Notes: a model not told the origin generated them from the letters alone. 64,000 nucleotides of DNA from Azospirillum sp. RU38E (GCF_900188385.1 NZ_FZOI01000005.1:1-64000), one strand, 5' to 3'; shown: positions 49,587 through 58,857, counted from the first letter of the stretch. Numbers and translations: made by a program.

Positions 49587-50654
49587 TCAGAGATAATTCA
49601 TCAGCGACAGCTTACCCAGGCTGGCCGTGACGGAGAAGGTGGCTTCCAGCTGGGTCTTCAGGACGGTCAGCCGCAGGGATGATTCATAAGGGTCGGCTTC
49701 CTCCAGCTTGACGATCTGGTTATTCACCAGCCCCTTCTGAACCCGCAGATTTTCCTGGGTATTGGACACGGTCTGTTCATTCAAGCCCAGCAGACTCTGC
49801 GTCTGGGTCAGCTTCTCCAGCCCGGAATTGATCAGCTTCATGGCCCGCCCGGCCAGCTGCTGATAGGCCTCGTCCGGCACATCCTCGGCCCGGACGGCGG
49901 ACAGCATGTACAGGCCCTGCATCATGTCGCGCACGCTCTGGTCGCCGGCCGTCGCGTTATAGGTGATGGTGACGCTGCCTTCCACCCGGCCCACCACAGG
50001 CGTGGTGGAGCCATTGAAGAAGGTGTTGGAATAATTGCCGGCCGCCGGCACACGGGTATCATTGAACAGGGCGCCAATACCGTTGGGCCCATCGATCAAC
50101 GCATCCACCTGGGCGGGGCTGGTCAGTGCAGCGGTGCCGCCAAAGGCGTTGATCACCTGGGTGACAGCGGCGTTGGGGGACAGGCCCGACGCCGCCACCG
50201 CATCAGGCTGCTGCAACGGCTGCTGGTCAAAGCGGGTGCCAGCGAACAGGAAGCGGCCGGACTGGCTGCTGTTCAGCATGTTGGTGATCGCCTTGATCGC
50301 ATCGGTTGCCGCCCCCTTGATGGTGGCGTTGCTGGTCTGCGACTGGCTGCCCGACGCGGCCAGCGCCAGGTCGCGGACCGTCTGTGCCGATGTGCGGGCC
50401 TGGGTCAGGGCTTCCTGCATGGTGGACAGGCGGGCCGCCTGTCCGGTCATGTTGGTGTCGAACTGATTGATCTCGTCAACCGTGTTGCGCAGGCTGATCA
50501 GGGTGGCGGTGCGGCTGCCATTCTCCCCGGCCACATCCATTTTGGTGCCGGACGCCTGTTCCTGCTGCAGCTTCATCATCTCGGCCTGCATCTGCGCCAC
50601 ATTGTTGCGCGTCTGGCGGGCCATGGAGAGGGTGGAAACGCGGATCATGGTCAT
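49587..50654 (-). CDS. flgL: Flagellar hook-filament junction protein FlgL
   Basis: A 355-residue junction protein (HAP3). The N-terminus is flagellin-like (IRVSTLSMARQTRNNVAQMQ, then EMMKLQQEQASGTKMDVAGE), and the C-terminal helices pair with it (GLNEQTVSNTQENLRVQKGL, then YESSLRLTVLKTQLEATFSV). The variable middle (about 130-260) is surface exposed. It follows flgK by three bases and ends the motA-motB-flgE-flgK-flgL series. Confidence 0.93.
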   Translation of the reverse strand: MTMIRVSTLSMARQTRNNVAQMQAEMMKLQQEQASGTKMDVAGENGSRTATLISLRNTVDEINQFDTNMTGQAARLSTMQEALTQARTSAQTVRDLALAASGSQSQTSNATIKGAATDAIKAITNMLNSSQSGRFLFAGTRFDQQPLQQPDAVAASGLSPNAAVTQVINAFGGTAALTSPAQVDALIDGPNGIGALFNDTRVPAAGNYSNTFFNGSTTPVVGRVEGSVTITYNATAGDQSVRDMMQGLYMLSAVRAEDVPDEAYQQLAGRAMKLINSGLEKLTQTQSLLGLNEQTVSNTQENLRVQKGLVNNQIVKLEEADPYESSLRLTVLKTQLEATFSVTASLGKLSLMNYL

Positions 50655-50657
50655 GGA

Positions 50658-52124
50658 TCAGATCTCCAGCAGCTTGTCCAACATGCGGCCGGCGGCCTGC
50701 ATGATCTGGGCGTTGGCGGCAAAGCTGCGTTCCAGCAGCATCAAGTCCTGCAGCTCTTCTTCAATATTCACGCCCTCGGCCGCCTCGCGGCTGGCCTTCA
50801 CGGTTTCCAGCTTCACATTCAGCGTGGTGGCACTGTTCTGTGCCGCCGCGCGGGTCGTGTGCTGCTGGCTGATGGCCGCATTGGCGTAGTTCTTGATGGT
50901 GTTGCTGGTGCTCAGCCCGGCTGCGGCAGAGAAGCTGGTCCGGGTACTGAAGGTGCCGATGAAGGCGGCAACCTGCTTGGTATTGCCGATATCGCCGCCA
51001 CTGGCATGCAGGCCGGTCACCACCCGCGAGGGATCGCCACCGGCTGACAGCAGCACCCGGTCATTCACCCGAATGCGATCGGCCATGCCCAGCACCGGGC
51101 CGGCCGCCCGGTTATGCGGCTGGCCATTATCGGTAAACAGACCGGTGGCGCTGCTCCCCGTGCCGGTAACGGAGGCATCGGCCGATTGGAACAGGCTGGT
51201 CAGCACGCTGGCCACCTCATCCACCTGGCGCTGTGCCTCCGGCATGGCCTCGTCACGGATGGCAAACAGGCCGGCAATGCGGCCGCCGGCGATGCGCTGC
51301 GGTGACCCGCTGGCCGGCGCGATATCCACCCCTTCCACCTTCAGGCCAGACAGACCGCCAGGATAGGCTGCCTGCGCCCCGATGACGGGCGTGGGGGTAA
51401 ATTCCAGCGTGCGGGCCCGTTCATCCAGCAGGGTGACACCGCTGCTGGTCATCACCACCATCTCGTTCCCGGCGCGGGTGAAATATTGGATATCGATCAG
51501 CGAGGCGACCTGATCCAGCAGCCGGTCACGCTGATCCTCCATCTCGCTGGTATCCTGACCGGCGCCGGTGCGGATGCCGATCTGGCGGTTCAAATCCTCC
51601 ATCTGCTTCAACGCGGTGTTGACCTGGGTCACCCCGTCATTGATGCCGGCATCGGCCTGCTGGCGCACATCGGCAATGGTGTCGCTGGCACTGTTCAGGC
51701 CATTGGCCAGGGTGACGGCGGCATCCACCACGGCGCGCTGCTGGGCAGCACTGTCGGGCAGTTCCTCCAGCCCGACCAGTGCCTGTTCCAGACCGGACAA
51801 TTTGCTGCTGATGCTGCGGGCATCGGCGGGCTGGCCGATACTGTCCGTATAAAGGGTCAGCATTTCCGCCTTGGCGGCCTGGGCCTGATAGGCGGATGAC
51901 TGAACCCGGGTTTCCCGCACCAGGGAGGCGTTGAGTTGCCGCTCCACGCTGGCCACCGTGACGCCCCGCCCTTCGCCGGCAATGGTGAGCGAGGTCAGCA
52001 CCGCCTGCTTGCGCGTATAGCCCTCTGTGCTGGCATTGGCGATATTGCGGGAAATGACGGCGGATCGGGACTGGTTCGCCTGCATCCCGCTGAGGGCATT
52101 CTGCAGGGCCACGCTGATGGTCAT
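50658..52124 (-). CDS. flgK: Flagellar hook-associated protein FlgK
   Basis: A 488-residue junction protein (HAP1). The N-terminus carries the rod/hook motif (ISVALQNALSGMQANQSRSA, then RNIANASTEGYTRKQAVL), and the C-terminus has EGVNIEEELQDLMLLERSFA and NAQIMQAAGRMLDKLLEI. It joins the hook (FlgE) to FlgL. It starts 31 bases after flgE and is followed by flgL. Confidence 0.95.
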   Translation of the reverse strand: MTISVALQNALSGMQANQSRSAVISRNIANASTEGYTRKQAVLTSLTIAGEGRGVTVASVERQLNASLVRETRVQSSAYQAQAAKAEMLTLYTDSIGQPADARSISSKLSGLEQALVGLEELPDSAAQQRAVVDAAVTLANGLNSASDTIADVRQQADAGINDGVTQVNTALKQMEDLNRQIGIRTGAGQDTSEMEDQRDRLLDQVASLIDIQYFTRAGNEMVVMTSSGVTLLDERARTLEFTPTPVIGAQAAYPGGLSGLKVEGVDIAPASGSPQRIAGGRIAGLFAIRDEAMPEAQRQVDEVASVLTSLFQSADASVTGTGSSATGLFTDNGQPHNRAAGPVLGMADRIRVNDRVLLSAGGDPSRVVTGLHASGGDIGNTKQVAAFIGTFSTRTSFSAAAGLSTSNTIKNYANAAISQQHTTRAAAQNSATTLNVKLETVKASREAAEGVNIEEELQDLMLLERSFAANAQIMQAAGRMLDKLLEI

Positions 52125-52155
52125 GATGGCTGACTCCCCTTTTCACATCCCCGGA

Positions 52156-53463
52156 TCAGCGCATCAACATGCTGATCTGTTCCAGCATCTCGTCCGCGGT
52201 CTGGATGATCTTGGCGCAGGAGGAATAGGCGCGCTGCGTCTCGATGATGCTGGTCAGTTCCTTGGCGATATCAACATTGGAGGCTTCCAGCGCCCCGCCG
52301 CTGATGGTGCCGGTCGAACCCGACCCGGAATCCCAGAGATAGATATCGCCTGACTCTCGGCTGACCTTGTAGGCATTGCCGGCCACGCTGGTCAGCCCGT
52401 CGGCATTGATGACGGTCGCCAGCGGCAGCTGGTAGACAGCCTGGCGCAAACCATTGCCATAGATGGCGGTGACGATGCCGTCTTCACCAACCTGCACCCG
52501 GTCCAGCGAGGCATAGGAGGCGCCATCTTTGCTGATCTTGCTGGGCACATACTGGTCACCCCACTGGGTCAGGCTGCCGGCCTGGCCGATATCGATATTC
52601 AGCTTCTGACCAGCGGTGGTGGTGACAGAGACAATACCGTTCGTCGCGGGCGTGATGCTGGCAATTCTGCCTGCCGGCGTAGCGGTGATACCATCGTTGA
52701 ACTTAATCGTGACGCTTTGCCGAACAGAACCGCCATCAATGATATTCAATGTCCACTCGTTGCTGGGCGTGACGACTGTCGCGCCTGCCGCGTTCGTGGT
52801 GGTGGTGGCCGGCTTTGGTACCCATTGCATATCCAGCTGCTTGGTGAAGCCAAGCGGCGTGAAATAATCAATGGATGTCGAAAATGGGGCGGAGACCTGG
52901 GTCTGACTGGTGCTGCTGGCCGGCAGGTTCGCCGCGAACGTGATCGCGGTCGTCGGTTGTGCCATGCCCGTGATCTCCGCCAGGTTCACCGTCTGCAGGG
53001 AGGTGAAGCTGGTGCGTGACGGTTCCCCGCCAGACACCTTGCCGTTGCTATCCAGCGGCCAGCCCTGCAGGAAGTAACCGGCCGCATTGACCAGATTGCC
53101 CTGTTCATCCACCCGGAAGGAGCCGGAGCGGGTCAGCAGCTTTTCCGATGCCTTGGTCACATCGTCCGTGGCGGCCGAACTGACGACGAAGAAGCCACTG
53201 CCGGAAATGGCCAGATCGGTGGAGGTGGAGGTGCTTTGCACCGTGCCCTGGATGGTGGTTTCCGAGCGCACATCGGTCTGCAGACCACCGGCCGAGTAGG
53301 AACCGGGGATGGTGGTGCTGGTCACCATGGTGGCGAACTGCACATCGGTGCGCTTATAGCCGATGGTGGAGGAGTTGGAGATATTGTCGGAAATGGCGCC
53401 GAACTTCGTGCTCTGGGCGGCCAGACCGGCAACACCGGAATTCATGGCGCTGTAGATGGTCAT
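52156..53463 (-). CDS. flgE: Flagellar hook protein FlgE
   Basis: A 435-residue hook subunit. The N-terminal motif is MTIYSAMNSGVAGLAAQSTK and GAISDNISNSSTIGYKRTDV, central D1/D2 beta domains follow, and the C-terminal helix reads VDIAKELTSIIETQRAYSSC with AKIIQTADEMLEQISMLMR. I chose the ATG at 53463, with GGAG about seven bases upstream. A TGGCAC-N7-GC element resembling a sigma-54 promoter lies about 80 bases upstream. It is separated from motB by 142 bases, so it may have its own promoter. Confidence 0.94.
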   Translation of the reverse strand: MTIYSAMNSGVAGLAAQSTKFGAISDNISNSSTIGYKRTDVQFATMVTSTTIPGSYSAGGLQTDVRSETTIQGTVQSTSTSTDLAISGSGFFVVSSAATDDVTKASEKLLTRSGSFRVDEQGNLVNAAGYFLQGWPLDSNGKVSGGEPSRTSFTSLQTVNLAEITGMAQPTTAITFAANLPASSTSQTQVSAPFSTSIDYFTPLGFTKQLDMQWVPKPATTTTNAAGATVVTPSNEWTLNIIDGGSVRQSVTIKFNDGITATPAGRIASITPATNGIVSVTTTAGQKLNIDIGQAGSLTQWGDQYVPSKISKDGASYASLDRVQVGEDGIVTAIYGNGLRQAVYQLPLATVINADGLTSVAGNAYKVSRESGDIYLWDSGSGSTGTISGGALEASNVDIAKELTSIIETQRAYSSCAKIIQTADEMLEQISMLMR

Positions 53464-53538
53464 CTTTCTTCTCCAGTCTGCTTGATGCGGTTGAAGCAAC
53501 CTGTTCTGGGGATGGCTGGCGCTGTCGGACCGGCCAGG

Positions 53539-53553
53539 GCCGGATGCGTGCCA
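53539..53553 (-). promoter_or_regulatory. Possible sigma-54 promoter for flgE
   Basis: On the minus strand TGGCACGCATCCGGC has the -24 TGGCAC and a GC at the -12 spacing (GG-N10-GC), with CGGC in place of the usual TTGC. GG-N10-GC is common by chance in GC-rich DNA, so this is tentative. Hook genes are sigma-54 dependent in Caulobacter. Confidence 0.3.
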
Positions 53554-53605
53554 TGGGGACTGCCCCCTTCAACCAGACTTCTGCCCGGAGGGATGTTCAT
53601 GGATA

Positions 53606-54649
53606 TTATTGGGGGGCCGGCACCGCGCCGGGCTTCATGCCCATCGGCAGCGGCACGCGGCGCAGCACGGTGATGCTGATGCGACGGTTGCGGGGATCAC
53701 CGGGATTATCCGGGATCAGGTGCAGCGTGTCGGCCATCCCTTCCACCCGCGCCATGCGGGTGGAGGGAATGCCGCCGGCGAACAGAATGCGCCGGGCGGC
53801 ATTGGCCCGGTCGGAAGACAATTCCCAATTGCCATAGCGCGCCGTGGTGGAAAAGCCGCGACCATCGGTATGGCCAGAGACGGCGATACGGTTGGGCACC
53901 GGCACCAGCGCCGCCGCCACCACGCGCAACAACGCATCCGCCCGGTCATTCATGCGGGTCGACCCCACCTCGAACATGGCGAAATGCGGCTGGTCGGTGA
54001 TCTGGATGCGCAGCCCCTCTGGCGTCATTTCGAACAGCAGATTGTCCGACAGCCCGGCCAGATCGCCGGCCGCCGCCATGGCGGTGCGGACCTCTGCCTC
54101 AATCCGCTGAAAGGCGGCCTGTTCGGCCGCCACCTTGGCCAGTTGTTCGCGCAGCAACGGGTCCATCGCCTCCCCTTCCGGGATGCTGCCGGCGGGGATT
54201 TCGCCCAGGGTCATGTCGCCGGTGGCACCGGCCAGTCCGGGCTTGCGCACCTTTTCATCCCCCACCCCTTCTTCCACAATCTGCGGCGAGGGGCCGGGGG
54301 GCGACAGGGCGGGCACCCGCGCTGTCGGGATGGTTTCCCAGGCGCTGGCGACCGAGCTGGTCAGGTTGCCCTTTTCCGCCACGCTGCGGCCGGAAAGCTG
54401 GCCATCGGCACCGGAATTGCTGTCCGAGACATTGATCGGGCTGAAATAGTCGGCGATGCCTTCCCGCTGCGATTCGGTGGTGATGTTCACCAGCCACATC
54501 ATCATGAAGAAGGCCATCAGCATGGTGGCGTAGTCAGCATAGGCGATCTTCCAGCCGCCATTATGCGCTTCATGTTCGCCATGCATATATTTGCGGCGCA
54601 CCACAACATGGTGGTTGGCGCCATTGGGACGCTTGCCGGGGCCTGCCAT
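53606..54649 (-). CDS. motB: Flagellar stator protein MotB
   Basis: A 347-residue stator subunit. A single TM helix (about 38-58) has the proton-carrying Asp39 in AYADYATMLMAFF. A periplasmic linker with the plug region follows (YFSPINVSD), and the C-terminal OmpA-like peptidoglycan-binding domain has SGHTDGRGFSTTARYGNWEL and SDRANAARR. The C-terminal Pro-rich tail is short. It starts two bases after motA, the usual coupled arrangement. Confidence 0.95.
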   Translation of the reverse strand: MAGPGKRPNGANHHVVVRRKYMHGEHEAHNGGWKIAYADYATMLMAFFMMMWLVNITTESQREGIADYFSPINVSDSNSGADGQLSGRSVAEKGNLTSSVASAWETIPTARVPALSPPGPSPQIVEEGVGDEKVRKPGLAGATGDMTLGEIPAGSIPEGEAMDPLLREQLAKVAAEQAAFQRIEAEVRTAMAAAGDLAGLSDNLLFEMTPEGLRIQITDQPHFAMFEVGSTRMNDRADALLRVVAAALVPVPNRIAVSGHTDGRGFSTTARYGNWELSSDRANAARRILFAGGIPSTRMARVEGMADTLHLIPDNPGDPRNRRISITVLRRVPLPMGMKPGAVPAPQ

Positions 54650-54651
54650 GA

Positions 54652-55536
54652 TCAGGCTGCCTTGCGCTCGCCACCCAGACGCTGGGTGGCGTTGCTGGTC
54701 ACTTCCTCCACCTCGTGGAAGGTGGGCTGTACCTCGCTATGCAGCATCTTGCGCGCATGTTCGATGGCCACGGCCGGGGCGGAGCCGCCGACATGGGCCA
54801 CCAGTGCTGCCTTGATGCAGTGGAAATAGCGCAGCTCATCTTCCCGCATCCGGTTCAGGGCTGCGGCCAGCGGCCCGACCAGCCCATAGGAGAGCAGCAC
54901 GCCCAGAAAGGTGCCGACCATGGCCCCGCCGATCAGCTTTCCCAGATATCCCGGCGGTTCGGAAATGGCGCCCATGGCCTTGATCATGCCCAGCACGGCC
55001 GCCACGATGCCCAGCGCCGGCATGGCCTCTGCCATGGTGTGCAGGGCGCGCGGCGCGCGGCCGAATTCCTTGGACATGGTGTGCAGCTCCTCGTCCATCA
55101 GCACTTCCAGTTCCATCGCCTTGTCGCCGCCCAGCGACATCAGGCGCAGGTAATCGGTGATGAAGCGCAGCGCCCTTTTATGTTCCACCACCTTGGGAAA
55201 TTGCTGGAACAGGGCGCTGTCCTGGGGATGTTCGATATCCTTTTCCAGCCCCAGCAGCCCCTTGGTGCGGGCCGTCCGCAGGATGGTGTAGAGCAGGGAC
55301 AGCAGGTCGAGATAATCCGACCGCTTGTGCCGCGTGCCCTTGAAAATGGCGATGACGGAACCGCCGGTATCCTTGATCACCTCCCACGGGTTGGCGATGA
55401 TGAAGGCGCCGAAGGCGGCACCGCAGATGATAACGGCCTCGAACGGTTGCCACAGGACAGTCAGATGGCCGCCCAGGGCCATGAAGCCGCCCAGGACGGA
55501 AGCAAAGACGATGACAGCGCCGATCAGTAAGTTCAT
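54652..55536 (-). CDS. motA: Flagellar stator protein MotA
   Basis: A 294-residue stator subunit with four TM helices: about 3-25, 33-50, 170-190 (PALGIVAAVLGMIKAM, with the conserved Pro) and 200-225. A cytoplasmic loop of charged residues contacts FliG (EHKRALRFITDYLRLMSLGG). It forms the proton channel with MotB. A TTAA-N7 element near 55596-55610 has one exact half of a CtrA-like box, 60 bases upstream. Confidence 0.95.
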   Translation of the reverse strand: MNLLIGAVIVFASVLGGFMALGGHLTVLWQPFEAVIICGAAFGAFIIANPWEVIKDTGGSVIAIFKGTRHKRSDYLDLLSLLYTILRTARTKGLLGLEKDIEHPQDSALFQQFPKVVEHKRALRFITDYLRLMSLGGDKAMELEVLMDEELHTMSKEFGRAPRALHTMAEAMPALGIVAAVLGMIKAMGAISEPPGYLGKLIGGAMVGTFLGVLLSYGLVGPLAAALNRMREDELRYFHCIKAALVAHVGGSAPAVAIEHARKMLHSEVQPTFHEVEEVTSNATQRLGGERKAA

Positions 55537-55681
55537 CCGAGAATCTCCGGGCTTCGGCCGCGGGGCCTGACTGTGCCCATCCTGCCCGCTTCGGGTTAAA
55601 CCAGCTTTTCGATTACGGGGGGTGCCGCTGTTTCCGGATCACCGGAAACAGCGACGGCGATTGAGGAAAACGAAACATCAC

Positions 55682-57943
55682 CTACCGCCGGACAATGCCG
55701 CCCAGCACCCTGGCATCCTCCACCAGGGCGCGCAGGTCGGCATCGCCGGCATCTTCCCCCGGTACCGGTTTGGCCAGCGTGCCCAGGCCGGCCAGCCAGG
55801 GGCGGTTGCCCAGCTGCGCGCCATGGCGCTCCAGGGTGCGGCTGGCCAGATCGCGGTCACCGGACAGGATGCCGGACAGGGCCAGCTTGGTGGCCTCCTC
55901 CCCGCTCAGACTGTCGCGCTTTTCCAGGGCCTGCAGGGTGCGGGCGACATCGGCCCAGCGCTGTTGACGCCAGAGCGCACTGGCCCGCGCCCGCAGGCTG
56001 GCCGCATCGCCCTGATCGGCCACCTGTTCCAGCGCGCCATTCAGATCGCCGGTCAGCAACAGGGCTTGGGCGCGCAGCAAGGCGGCCTGCGGGGCCTGCT
56101 TGCCCAGCTTGTCGCCCAACTCATCCAAGGTGGCCAGGGTGGCACCGGCATCGCCGCCGGCCAGCTGCAGCCGGGCCATATCCAGCCGGATCGGCAGTTT
56201 CTCTTCTGCCGGCACCAGGGCCAGCAAGGCCGACAATTCCTGTTCCGCCCCGGTGGTCATGCCGGCATCGGCCAGATTGCCGGCATGGTGACGGCGTACC
56301 GCCCAGCCGGCGGGGCCATCGGGGATCAGGTCGCGGTTGCGTTCATAAAGCGCCACCCGCTCTGGCAGCGGCTGGCTGGCGAAATCCGGCCCGGTCAGCG
56401 CCAGCAGCAGCCGGCCCGCCAGATCATCATCGGCCACACGTTCAGCCGGCGTGCGGTCGGGGAAGCGCAGCCGCAGCAGGCGCAGCCATTCCAGCCCCTC
56501 AGGCACCCGGCCGGCCTCACCCGCCAGCGTGGCCAGCCGGTTCAGCGCCTGCATTTCCACTTCTGCCCCCGGCCAGTCGCGGACAGCGCGTTTCAGCACC
56601 TGTTCCAGGCTGGCCGCATCGCTGGCCCCATTGCCCAGGCGCAGTTCCGTAGCAGCCATGGCCGCCAGGGCGGCATGGGGGCCGGGCAGGTCGGCCGCCT
56701 TGTCCCACTGGGTCAGCGCCAGGGCGGCACGTTTGTTGGCGGCGTGCAGCCGCCCGATCTCATAATAAAGCCGGGCCAGATCGGCCCCTTGCGGTTTGGT
56801 CGCCTCCACCGTGCGGGCGATTTCCCGCGCCATGCCATCCAGCCCCCGGCCCGTCGCCAGCGACAGCAGGTCCAGCCCCACCGGGCGGGCCAGATCGGCC
56901 GGCAGGGCCGGCAGGGCACGGTTGGCCAGCGGCAGATAATGCAGCGCATCGGCCATCTCCCCCCGCCGGCGCAGCAGCGTGGCCGCCCAGAGCGGGCCAT
57001 CGGCGGCGCGCAAGGCCGCCGGCGTCAACAGAAAGTCAGCCACCGGATCGCGCGGATCGGCCAGCACGGCGGCCACGGCCAGCAGGGGCTGTTCGTCGTC
57101 CGTCATCCCTTGCGGATTGATGGCGGCCCGCACCTCTGATGCCAGCCCCCAGGCCAGCAGGAAGCGCAGCATGTCCCGCCGCGCCGTGGGGGCAACGGCC
57201 TCCCCCGCCGCCTCAGCCTGGCGCAGCCGGTCCCGTTCGGCGCGGAAGGGCTGGCGGCGCCAGGCGGCCAGGTCCAGCAGGGGGCCTTCCGTGCCCCATT
57301 CGGTCTGGCTGGGACGCGGGGCCATCAGCGCCGCCGCCTTTTCCGCCGGATCGGACACCGGCGGTTTGGCGGCTTCCTTCAAACCTTCGGCAATGGCGCT
57401 GCGGGCGAATTCCGCATCCCGGGCAGCGTGATGGGGGGCCAAAGGCTGGGGCGCGGCTGGGGGGGACGCGCTTTCCGGTGCGGGTGCCGGCGCAGCATTC
57501 GCCGCTTTTTTCTCTGCCTTATCCGCCTTCTCCGCCTTGGCCGGCTGTTTTTCGGGCTTTTCCGGCGGGGTCGGCTTCTGGCCCGGCAGCAGGGGGGCGG
57601 CGATGGTCAGGATGCTGTGATCGCCCTCGCGGCGGTAACCGATGCGGCTGCCGCATTCGGTGGCGACGGTCAATGTGTGCGGGTCCAGCAGGCCCACCCC
57701 CTTGATATGGCCCGCCCCGCGCGCCACCGCGCCCAGCTCCATCTCCTCCTCCAGCGCGAAGCCCAGCACCACATGGCACTGGCCGCGCTGGAAGCGGACG
57801 GGGCGGCGGTCGCCGCTGGCAATCAGCAGTTCGGTGCCGGCCGCCGTCTCCCGCAATGCCACCGGCACTGCCGCCCATGCGACGGGGGCCAGCAGAGCGA
57901 CCGCAGGCAGACAGGCCAGCAGGCAGGCGGTGCGTTTTTTCAT
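55682..57943 (-). CDS. Large periplasmic TPR-type protein in the flagellar cluster
   Basis: A 753-residue protein. A signal peptide (1-24, LLACLPAVALLAPVAWA) precedes a small beta domain (about 25-120, with ELLIASGDRRPVRFQRGQCH). A Lys/Glu/Pro-rich linker follows (about 122-175, PEKPEKQPAKAEKADKAEKK), then a long helical region of Ala/Leu repeats (about 200-740) that looks like degenerate TPRs (LADAGMTTGAEQELSALLAL, MARLQLAGGDAGATLATLDE). It may be a periplasmic scaffold for motor or rod assembly. It lies 145 bases upstream of motA on the same strand and is divergent from flgF. No family name was recognised. Confidence 0.75.
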   Translation of the reverse strand: MKKRTACLLACLPAVALLAPVAWAAVPVALRETAAGTELLIASGDRRPVRFQRGQCHVVLGFALEEEMELGAVARGAGHIKGVGLLDPHTLTVATECGSRIGYRREGDHSILTIAAPLLPGQKPTPPEKPEKQPAKAEKADKAEKKAANAAPAPAPESASPPAAPQPLAPHHAARDAEFARSAIAEGLKEAAKPPVSDPAEKAAALMAPRPSQTEWGTEGPLLDLAAWRRQPFRAERDRLRQAEAAGEAVAPTARRDMLRFLLAWGLASEVRAAINPQGMTDDEQPLLAVAAVLADPRDPVADFLLTPAALRAADGPLWAATLLRRRGEMADALHYLPLANRALPALPADLARPVGLDLLSLATGRGLDGMAREIARTVEATKPQGADLARLYYEIGRLHAANKRAALALTQWDKAADLPGPHAALAAMAATELRLGNGASDAASLEQVLKRAVRDWPGAEVEMQALNRLATLAGEAGRVPEGLEWLRLLRLRFPDRTPAERVADDDLAGRLLLALTGPDFASQPLPERVALYERNRDLIPDGPAGWAVRRHHAGNLADAGMTTGAEQELSALLALVPAEEKLPIRLDMARLQLAGGDAGATLATLDELGDKLGKQAPQAALLRAQALLLTGDLNGALEQVADQGDAASLRARASALWRQQRWADVARTLQALEKRDSLSGEEATKLALSGILSGDRDLASRTLERHGAQLGNRPWLAGLGTLAKPVPGEDAGDADLRALVEDARVLGGIVRR

Positions 57944-57995
57944 CGGACAGGCCCCAAAGCCATCTTGAACGTGGCTTTAACCTAGCCGCTGCACA

Positions 57996-58010
57996 TTAAA
58001 GCCCGTTCAA
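57996..58010 (+). promoter_or_regulatory. CtrA-like box, near-match, upstream of flgF
   Basis: TTAA-AGCCCGT-TCAA differs from TTAA-N7-TTAA at one position. It lies about 95 bases upstream of flgF, in the gap shared with the divergent TPR-protein gene. Confidence 0.4.
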
Positions 58011-58104
58011 AACCGGGATGCGCCGAAGCAGCCTGTCCCGCACCGCCCATCCCGCCTGCCGGAGAAACCGGCCCGGCGGGCCCTTGCCGGAGGCTGGTCC
58101 GCCC

Positions 58105-58857
58105 GTGGAAAACGCGCTCTATGTCGCGCTGTCGCAACAGATGGCGCTGCGCCGGATGCTGGATGTGACGGCGAACAATATCGCCAACATGAACACCACG
58201 GCCTACCGCGCCGAACGCCCGGTCTTTGACGATTACGTCACCCGGGTCAGCCAGGGCGATCCCACCGCCTTTGTGGTGGATCGCGCCACCTATACCGACC
58301 TGCGCGAAGGCACGGTGTCGGTGACCGGCAACCCGCTGGATATCGCTATAAGGGGCGATGCCTGGCTGCAGGTGGAAACGCCGGGCGGCGTCCGCTACAC
58401 CCGCGACGGCCGCCTGCAGCGCTCCCAGGATGGGATGCTGGTGACAGTGGATGGCCATAATGTGCTGGATGCCGATGGCAATACGGTGGAAGTGCCGGAA
58501 GATGTCGGCCCGATCAGCATCGGGGCCGACGGCACCCTCTCCTATATGGTCGGTGGCCAGGGCGAACAGATCCAGTCGGTGGAACTGGGCCGCATCGGCC
58601 TGTTCACCCTGCCCAACCCGGCCGGCCTGCAGCGCGACGGCAATGGTCTGGTGAAGGCCGAAGGCGAGGCGTTGCCCGCCGTCGGGGCCAGCATCGTGCA
58701 GGGTGCGCTGGAAGGATCGAATGTGCAGCCGATCATGGAAATGGTCCGGCTGATCGATATCAACCGCGCCTATGCCCTGGCCAGCAACATGACCGATTCC
58801 GAAAACCGGCGGCAGAGCAACGCCATCGACAAGCTGGGCGGGACGGCCTCCGCCTGA
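58105..58857 (+). CDS. flgF: Flagellar basal-body rod protein FlgF
   Basis: A 250-residue proximal-rod protein. NALYVALSQQMALRRMLDVT and ANNIANMNTTAYRAERPVFD form the rod N-terminal motif, and the C-terminal helix (EGSNVQPIMEMVRLIDINRA) packs against it. I start at the GTG at 58105, where the family N-terminus (VENALYVALS) begins and GGAGG lies upstream; a longer ATG frame adds 29 unlikely residues. It heads flgF-flgG-flgA-flgH. Confidence 0.92.
   Translation: MENALYVALSQQMALRRMLDVTANNIANMNTTAYRAERPVFDDYVTRVSQGDPTAFVVDRATYTDLREGTVSVTGNPLDIAIRGDAWLQVETPGGVRYTRDGRLQRSQDGMLVTVDGHNVLDADGNTVEVPEDVGPISIGADGTLSYMVGGQGEQIQSVELGRIGLFTLPNPAGLQRDGNGLVKAEGEALPAVGASIVQGALEGSNVQPIMEMVRLIDINRAYALASNMTDSENRRQSNAIDKLGGTASA

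Noticed and set aside
55138-55310. Possible extra domain in the long cytoplasmic region of MotA
   Set aside because: This charged loop is normal for MotA; lengths and helices fit the family.
57972-57986. GG-N10-GC element TGGCTTTAACCTAGC as a sigma-54 promoter near flgF
   Set aside because: It has TGGCTT and TAGC rather than TGGCAC and TTGC; GG-N10-GC is frequent by chance in this GC-rich DNA.
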